14,015 bases of DNA from Larix sibirica (taxonomy: Eukaryota; Streptophyta; Pinopsida; Pinales; Pinaceae). The first letter of the stretch is position 1. Every line of letters begins with the position of its first letter. Shown here one piece after another: positions 9,244-14,015 of this stretch. The stretch is taken from the NCBI GenBank assembly GCA_004151065.3, contig NWUY0304892675.1:1-14015 (forward strand). The letters run 5' to 3'. Position numbers and translations under genes: made by a program. The notes under the pieces are model-generated. The model made no database searches and was not told where the DNA came from. It worked only from the letters and a program-made list of their open reading frames with translations.

Positions 9244-9780
9244 AGAGTAACCCCTTATACAGGCAAACCATATCATCTATGGAGACTCATAGTTGGTGGT
9301 CAATTGGTTCAATGGAAAACATGTGATCAACGCTATTCTTCTTGAGCCCTGGATGGAGGAGGTGAAACGTTTAAGTGCTTCCTTCGACTCGCTATGTTGC
9401 AAGCATATTTATTGTGAAGCGAATATGGAAGTAGATCGCCTCTCAAAGCTGATGATGGGCCCGATGGATGGACTTCTGCATTTCAATGAAAGCCTGGATA
9501 AAGACATAATTGATCATGAAAGCATTCATACTTTTTGAAGGCTGTGTTGGATTCCTTGATATGGTTTTTTGTCTTTTGTTTGCATATTACTAGAATGATG
9601 ATGGATACTATGTATTCCAATATTTAGATATTTGGCTTGATTATGAGTTTTTTGATATTAACTGTTTACAAACGTAAAAATGTATAAGTTGAATTATCAA
9701 TTGTTTATGATTTACTGCATGTAACCTTAACTTATTACTTATAATATCCAGTTACATATTTTTTCAATGAAAAAGAAAAA
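9244..9780 (+). mobile_element. 5'-truncated LINE insertion (RNase H end, 3' UTR, A-rich tail)
   Basis: This insertion of about 537 bases is bounded by the 12-base direct repeat TGCGATCTATGA (9232-9243 and 9781-9792). It starts abruptly inside the RNase H domain, runs through a stop at 9536-9538 and an AT-rich 3' UTR, and ends in an A-rich tail (AATGAAAAAGAAAAA) directly before the second repeat copy. Abrupt 5' truncation, tail and target-site duplication are the hallmarks of target-primed reverse transcription. Plant L1-type LINEs are known to carry a C-terminal RNase H, which fits the coding content. Confidence 0.75.
9269..9538 (+). pseudogene. RNase H domain (LINE C-terminus), C-terminal half, one nonsense codon
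   Basis: The frame from 9269 reads HIIYGDS, a TAG at 9290-9292, then LVVNWFNGKH, and continues open to a TGA at 9536. The order GDS-x-LVVNW followed about 40 residues later by HIYCEANMEVDRLSK is that of the plant retroelement RNase H fold. The catalytic Asp of GDS (9284-9286) and the last Asp (9434-9436) are present; the first Asp and the Glu are lost with the 5' truncation. Against the usual H-x-Y-R-E-x-N-x-x-A-D-x-LSK pattern, Arg is Cys (TGT at 9413) and Ala is Val. It cannot make an active enzyme. Confidence 0.75.
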
Positions 9781-9792
9781 TGCGATCTATGA
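9781..9792 (+). repeat. Right target-site duplication of the LINE
   Basis: This is the second copy of TGCGATCTATGA, immediately after the A-rich tail. An A-rich stretch follows (9793-9815), possibly the tail of an older element into which this one inserted. Confidence 0.7.
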
Positions 9793-9839
9793 GAAAAAAA
9801 AGCCAAAAAATTATTAAATTCTTAAAACATTAGACTTCA

Positions 9840-10292
9840 AAGGAAATATTACCTTTTGCACACCTCCTTTCCAACAGGGTAAAGAGTATCGTCGGTGATG
9901 TCAGTCATCCATAAAGGCGGGGAGACCAACGAAATAAAGAGGGAAAACTTCAAAATTAAATTCAAAAGAATGATGGATTAATAAATAAATAAATAAACAA
10001 CTCATGGATAAAGGTAAAAGGAGCGAGCTTTGTCAAAGGAAAATTGCACTCCACATGTCTCACCGCCATCCATGTGACCGCCAGCCACAACTCTTTAGCC
10101 ATATTTAATTGCTGTAGCTATCGCCAATTGTGGGAGGCCCACCTAGAGAGATTCTAACGTGTGACCGGCACAGCAGGGGTGTGTGGGCGCCGCTTCGGAC
10201 TACAGTACACCAGATAATCTTATGTCTGCCGTTAATCAGCCCCATTCATTCGTTCAGATAAAATTTTGAAGTCGAGGTGGAACCTGCCTCGT
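9840..10292 (+). promoter_or_regulatory. Upstream promoter region of AUG6
   Basis: There is no gene here. From about 9885 the composition changes from AT-rich to mixed, with many CpG and GC-rich words, unlike the DNA to the left. Visible elements: GGCCCA at 10136-10141 (a site II / TCP-type core, known from promoters of genes active in dividing cells) inside the inverted repeat GTGGG/CCCAC (10130-10142), and CCGTT at 10229-10233, which is the AACGG core of mitosis-specific activator elements on the other strand, without the full consensus. A short (AATA)n run lies at about 9980-9997. Assigning factors to these is inference. Confidence 0.4.
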
Positions 10293-10300
10293 ATAAAAAT
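10293..10300 (+). promoter_or_regulatory. Probable TATA box of AUG6
   Basis: TATAAAAA stands 83 bases before the ATG. With the usual 30-base spacing, transcription would start near 10325-10330, leaving a 5' leader of about 55 bases with no upstream ATG seen. The start site itself is inferred. Confidence 0.55.
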
Positions 10301-10382
10301 TAAAATACACATATTTTAAAATACTCTACTCTGTCATTTGACGAAGAAGCAGCAATCTGGTCCGTTCTTCGAGCGAGTGGCA

Positions 10383-10619
10383 ATGGAGGCATCGAAGGAG
10401 AAGGAGCGGGACAACGAAAAGAATCGCGAACGGGAGCGAGAATTCGAACTGGAAGCCGCAATGTACAGTAATTGCTTGCTGTTAGGTCTGGATTCCTCTG
10501 TTCTTGGTCAATCGGGAGGGCCGAGGACCGGATTATTCAGGCATTCTAACCCTAGGATGGGAGAGATGCTCCTTCATTTCCTTCTTTGCGCCCTTCGAGG
10601 TCCCATGCAATCTGCCAAG
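10383..10619 (+). CDS. AUG6: AUG6 coding exon 1
   Basis: This exon has 79 codons in phase 0, ending QSAK at the donor AAG|GTTATA. The family-typical part starts near residue 26. The first 24 residues are mostly E, K, R, D and N and could be a lineage-specific extension. A second in-frame ATG at 10461 (residue 27) lies right at the start of the conserved block and could serve as an alternative start. Base composition is clearly more GC- and CpG-rich than the intergenic DNA to the left. Confidence 0.9.
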
Positions 10620-11972
10620 GTTATATCACTTCTGTTGCATTTTTCATTTTCTTCACACATTTTTCATGTGTGAAGAAAATTATTTACTCTCAGTACATTT
10701 GTGCATGATTGCTTTCCGTTGTCGCCCCAGCAAAATGCCGTGAAACTCGAACTCACGACACTGATTTGAACAACTTGACTTATTGAAGCTGAAATTAGAA
10801 CATTATAAAATCTCCATTACTTTGTGATCCAAATGCCTTTTCGTGTTAGGTTCAAGAAAAATCTGAAAATGACAGAACAAAAACATAAACATGGCAGCAT
10901 ACAGTTTATGTTTAAAGAAGGGATTGATAAATTGCATATTTTCAAGTTTTGGATTGGATTTTCTTGAAATTGAGAAGGGGATTGTATATATTCCTTGATT
11001 ATTTGATGGCTTTAGCAGAGTAATTAGCTGCAAAAGCATATGAAGCCGATTTGAACAGGTAGATTTATGGCAAATTTGTAATAATTTTTATTTGATTTAG
11101 GTTTATAACATCTAATAACAATATTCAAAGTGTCTACCATGGCCTAATACATTCCATGAAGAAAAGTGACATAAAATCAATTAGGTGTAAGGCATCTTTC
11201 GTGAAGTATGATCACTGTGATATTTCACTCAAATATTCAAACATTAAGTTGTTGTAATAAAATATGTTGAATGCCTTGCAGGAAATTTAGCAAACTTTAT
11301 TTTGTTTTTTCCTCACAAACTAATACACATTCACAACTTGCCTTTTTCAAAAAGTAAATTCATTTGCATTTTTAGTAGGAACTATTCGATAATTTTCATC
11401 GTCCGGAGGTTGTCAGAAAGCAGATGTTTTTTTCTCTCTTTCTCATGCAATACGGATTTTTAAAATTGATGTTCGAAAGTGAAAAGGGGAAAATACTTGT
11501 TGTTGCGCTTTGGCAGGATTTTTTTTTTAAAACTGCAGCACCCCTTATTTTTTTGGTTGGTGTTGCAATTCTGCAGGATTTTGCTGGCGTTTGGCCTATT
11601 TTTGATGCATCACAGTCTCGAGATTTCCGCAAGGTAAGAGGTTATTATATTTCTTAAAAACTTGAAAGGTTTTAAAATGTGCTACATTTAGAACTGCAAA
11701 ACTTACTGCTCTCAATATCTGTTGTATTAGGGTAGGTGAATAGTGCATTAGATTAGACCTGAATCAACCTATAATGAATTTCATTTACGGCAAAACATTC
11801 CACAGAAAGTTGCAGGATTTTTCACAAGGTTTGCATTTTTTCTATGCAATTGATAAAATACTGACAAAAATCTGCAGATTGTGCAAGGGATTATAAATGA
11901 GCTTGAGTCTCAAGGTGCATTGCCTAGAAGCAACTCTCGAGTATCGTCTCTTGCCACTTGTTGTGGTCAAAG
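10383..11972 (+). CDS. AUG6: AUG6 (HAUS augmin-like complex subunit 6), N-terminal part, three exons, 3' partial
   Basis: Join 10383-10619, 11577-11633 and 11878-11972: 129 codons plus two bases. The product matches the N-terminus of plant AUG6, the HAUS6 homologue. Augmin binds existing microtubules and recruits gamma-tubulin complexes for branching nucleation in spindles, phragmoplasts and cortical arrays. Visible: a charged leader (residues 2-24, rich in E, K and R), then [12 protein letters not shown] (26-37), [19 protein letters not shown] (50-68), [15 protein letters not shown] (84-98) and [19 protein letters not shown], all typical of the HAUS6 N-terminal domain as I know it. The ATG at 10383 is the first after an in-frame TAA at 10317 and has a good plant context (G at -3, G at +4). 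All junctions are GT-AG and keep the frame. The usual length is about 700-750 residues, so over 80 percent lies to the right. No stop or frameshift is seen, so the gene looks functional. Identification is from memory of the family, not a search. Confidence 0.9.
10620..11576 (+). other. AUG6: AUG6 intron 1
   Basis: This 957-base AT-rich GT-AG intron has a pyrimidine-rich stretch before the acceptor. It holds a perfect hairpin 26 bases after the donor (10646-10680) and two decoy acceptors near its end (AG at 11515-11516 and 11537-11538). Open frames inside it are chance frames or the extension of exon 2; I see no transposon or RNA gene. Confidence 0.85.
10646..10680. repeat. Perfect inverted repeat in AUG6 intron 1
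   Basis: Arms 10646-10660 (ATTTTCTTCACACAT) and 10666-10680 are exact reverse complements over 15 bases, with a 5-base loop TTTTC. In the transcript it would fold into a hairpin whose base is about 26 nt from the exon 1 donor. Confidence 0.85.
11577..11633 (+). CDS. AUG6: AUG6 coding exon 2
   Basis: This is a 19-codon exon reading [19 protein letters not shown], bounded by TTCTGCAG|GAT and AAG|GTAAGA. The motif VWPIFD-x-QSRDFRK is the most recognisable part of plant AUG6. Two further AG acceptors lie 60 and 38 bases upstream; the 60-base one is in frame and open (see findings). Confidence 0.9.
11634..11877 (+). other. AUG6: AUG6 intron 2
   Basis: This 244-base GT-AG intron has donor GTAAGAG and acceptor TCTGCAG. 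A second acceptor-like TTGCAG|GATTT lies at 11810-11819; its use would add 61 bases and break the frame, so it is unlikely to be productive. Confidence 0.83.
11878..11972 (+). CDS. AUG6: AUG6 coding exon 3
   Basis: The exon is 95 bases long: acceptor TCTGCAG|ATT, then 31 codons beginning [16 protein letters not shown] and ending CCGQ, then the split codon AG|GTTTGT. The split codon should become Arg, because the family continues with R-F-V. The next exon is not seen in the remaining 2 kb. Reading on without splicing gives RFV and then unrelated sequence to a TGA at 12034, so a retained intron 3 would truncate the protein. Confidence 0.87.
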
Positions 11973-12503
11973 GTTTGTGTTCTTAAGGCCCTTGACATTC
12001 TTGACTTTGTGGTTTGGGAGACCATGTCTTGTTTGAGAATCATGAAGGTTCATTTTTTTATGGTGTGCCTCTGTTCAAAATGGCACTACCACTGCAACAG
12101 CAGAGGTAGCTGAAATAGAAAAGTTAAGAATAACAAAAATAAAGATCCAAAACAGAATAAAAAGGGGGTGCACCGACAGATCCAATGGTGGGTTGAACCT
12201 GCAAATCTTAACAATAGAGGGAAGCTTCTCCAAATAAGTTTGCTGATTGAATTGATAAAATTGGAAGAGATATTAATGAGAAAGGGGAAACTTTTATCCA
12301 TACCAAAAAGAGTTAAGAACCCTAACTTAAAGCTTAAGATACTAATAAAGGTGATAAGGTAAAGGCGGCCTTTTACAAATATTGAAGTATGATACTCTAC
12401 AAGCCTAGGATTAGAAGACTATTACAAAAGCATGAACTATCAAAATAGCTCATGTACATAACGTCTAATGCCTAACAAAAGTGTTTTGTTGAGGTACGAA
12501 ACA

Positions 12504-12517
12504 TTCCCCTCCCTCTT
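12504..12517 (-). other. Possible polypurine tract of a minus-strand LTR retrotransposon
   Basis: On the minus strand this reads AAGAGGGAGGGGAA and is followed at once by TGTTTCG, like a polypurine tract next to the TG start of a 3' LTR. If correct, the LTR would run towards lower coordinates (to somewhere near 12080) and decayed internal sequence would lie to the right. Neither the far LTR end nor pol motifs could be recognised. Confidence 0.3.
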
Positions 12518-13952
12518 AAAGAAGCTGTCCTATGTTTCAGATGGTATAACCGTAAACTATGTTATACCGAGATTCAACACATCTTAGTGCACATTAACAA
12601 ACCATAAACATTTACATAGATATGCATGCTAAGTTAGAACAACAAATAAACCACTGCACTAACTCTGAAATGCAAAAACCCAAACAAATACACATTGCAC
12701 ATAGAGATTGCCGGTTGTAATAGTGCCGATAAAATCTTATTGTAGTCTAGTATATTATATATGATACAAGTGTGCTCACCTGATTGCCTTTTGATATGCA
12801 ATTGTGCATATAATACATTCTCATCAAGACAATATCACACTATTTGGGTCCACAGGTCCACCCCCAAATATGCATGGATACCAAAAATCATCCTACAATA
12901 ACGTGCAATACATGCGTGCACCCTTAAAATACATAATGGAATCCCTAAAACAAAGGTGTCGGGGTATTTTTTCCTGGGTGCTTATCCTAGCTCAATACTA
13001 TCCAACTCTAAAAAGATGTTTTGTCCCAGAACATGTGTATCTCTACATTATCTAGCTTTCAATTGTAGAATTTTTTAAAAATTTGCCCAATCTGAAATTT
13101 CCACCTTATTTCAATGTGGTCGCAAATTTCTCACACAAAACTTTCAGCCTTAGAGCTGAACTGAAATATTTAGAAATACACCTTCAAATATCCCAAATAT
13201 GCAAATAGGCACGTTCAAGTAGATAAACACTGCAAAATACTTCAACACTATATCAATGCAACAGCCCTTGGGGCATAATCTAATGAAGTATGCAGATCTG
13301 GAAATGAGATTCATCAAAAAGGGAAATATAACAACGCATTTCGGATATGAAGTTTTATCTAAGGCTTGCCAAATCACTGAATAGTTTAGCCTCGTTGTCC
13401 TCATAAATCAACATTTCAAATCAACCATGAAACTTGCTCAAAACACATGAAAATTAGCTGTCAAAACCAATTCTACAATAAGAGAATTTAGGGCTGCAAT
13501 GATACAACTCTTATTATCACAGTATGAAGATAAAGCACAATACCTCATCTTTCCCAAAGCTGACATATCATGTTTTTCTGCTTTATCCCAAGCAAGGACT
13601 ATTCCAAAGCTTCCCAAACCCTATTTAGAGCATTAACAATTATTGCAAACCCTAACCAGCAGCAACAATGCCTACAGAGGCATCCCACCAAGCTATACTA
13701 GCCTCTGCAAGAGCTCAACAACAAGCTAGCATCACACCAATTGTTCAACCGTCAGATCGACACTTGCATCTCATTAGCTTTACTCTTTAATTTCATTGCA
13801 CAAGCCAAGGAACCCTAGCCCTTCCCTCTCACAAGCACTATCCTTGCTAGAAGAGTAAATAATTGTTCTTTCGTGATACTCCAATAGCTAACATCACACC
13901 AACTATCACATCTTTAAGACAATACAAGTTATAAAAAAGACACTCTCCTCCC

Positions 13953-13960
13953 CTTATATA
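13953..13960 (-). promoter_or_regulatory. TATA-like box on minus strand, perhaps in an LTR
   Basis: The minus strand reads TATATAAG followed by GGGAGGAG. Downstream on that strand are TAGGGTTT words and no open frame. This resembles an LTR promoter more than a host gene, but there is no further support. Confidence 0.2.
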
Positions 13961-14015
13961 TGATTAAGTGACGAGAGCCAATAATAATACATGGATCAAG
14001 TCCACAAGTAAACCC

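Larger units (their letters stand above)
11973..14015 (+). other. AUG6: AUG6 intron 3 (start only), with probable retroelement debris
   Basis: The intron begins GTTTGT and continues past the window; no sequence coding the expected next block of AUG6 is visible. Its contents look like old repeat DNA. There is a purine tract on the minus strand (12504-12517), a minus-strand TATA-like box (13953-13960), a 17-base word repeated with one mismatch at 13724-13740 and 13886-13902, and the telo-box-like AAACCCTAA at 13647-13655. Frames at 12086-12301, 12168-12362, 12804-13055 and 13150-13404 are short, overlap on opposite strands and show no family motif. Confidence 0.6.

Noticed and set aside
8991-9538. 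Host RNase H gene split by introns
   Set aside because: In-frame stops, repetition of the same C-terminal motif and a flanking target-site duplication show retroelement debris, not exons of one gene.
10338-10382. Upstream extension of AUG6 exon 1 starting at TTG
   Set aside because: There is no ATG in this stretch and plant nuclear genes rarely start at TTG. The ATG at 10383 has a good context and suits the TATA position.
10504-10743. Second open frame across AUG6 exon 1
   Set aside because: It overlaps the exon in another frame, has no family motif and runs into the intron.
10803-11039. Minus-strand frame inside AUG6 intron 1
   Set aside because: It has no recognised motif, is AT-driven in composition and lies wholly in a spliced-out intron.
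11396-11657. Separate small genes around AUG6 exon 2
   Set aside because: The plus frame is exon 2 with adjacent open intron sequence, and the minus frame is its antisense shadow.
12804-13404. Frames of 83 and 84 codons in AUG6 intron 3
   Set aside because: There are no motifs, no coding-like composition, and they do not match the expected continuation of AUG6.

Overview
The window looks like nuclear DNA of a seed plant with a large, repeat-rich genome. The signs are GT-AG introns, long AT-rich intergenic DNA, decayed retroelements and only one recognisable host gene. A gymnosperm such as a conifer is my best guess, from the low gene density, a third intron longer than 2 kb and the type of RNase H-bearing LINE remnants, but this is inference.

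The host gene starts at 10383 on the plus strand. Three exons (10383-10619, 11577-11633, 11878-11972) join in frame and encode the first 129 residues, plus two bases of the next codon, of a protein matching the N-terminus of plant AUG6, the HAUS6-like subunit of the augmin complex. Augmin recruits gamma-tubulin to existing microtubules to nucleate branches in spindle, phragmoplast and cortical arrays. The rest of the gene (usual length about 700-750 residues) lies beyond the right edge: intron 3 runs from 11973 to the window end and I could not find the next exon. A TATA box at 10293 and a locally GC-richer upstream region form the probable promoter.

Layout: 1-6340 is AT-rich intergenic DNA with no confident gene, but it holds small tandem duplications, palindromes and LTR-like promoter motifs. 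From 6550 to 9792 there are three decayed plus-strand copies of the RNase H domain found at the C-terminus of plant L1-type LINEs. The last copy is a short 5'-truncated insertion flanked by a 12-bp target-site duplication (9232-9243 and 9781-9792) with an A-rich tail. Between the first and second copies lies very AT-rich DNA with layered duplications (7430-8940). The interval 9793-10382 is the AUG6 upstream region. Intron 3 contains probable minus-strand LTR-retroelement debris.

I do not see an undescribed multi-gene system. The best observations are the AUG6 gene model with competing splice acceptors before exon 2 (one would add exactly 20 in-frame residues), a perfect 15-bp hairpin just inside intron 1, the dated-looking LINE insertion, and the fact that the nonsense changes readable at conserved RNase H codons mostly look like C-to-T changes.
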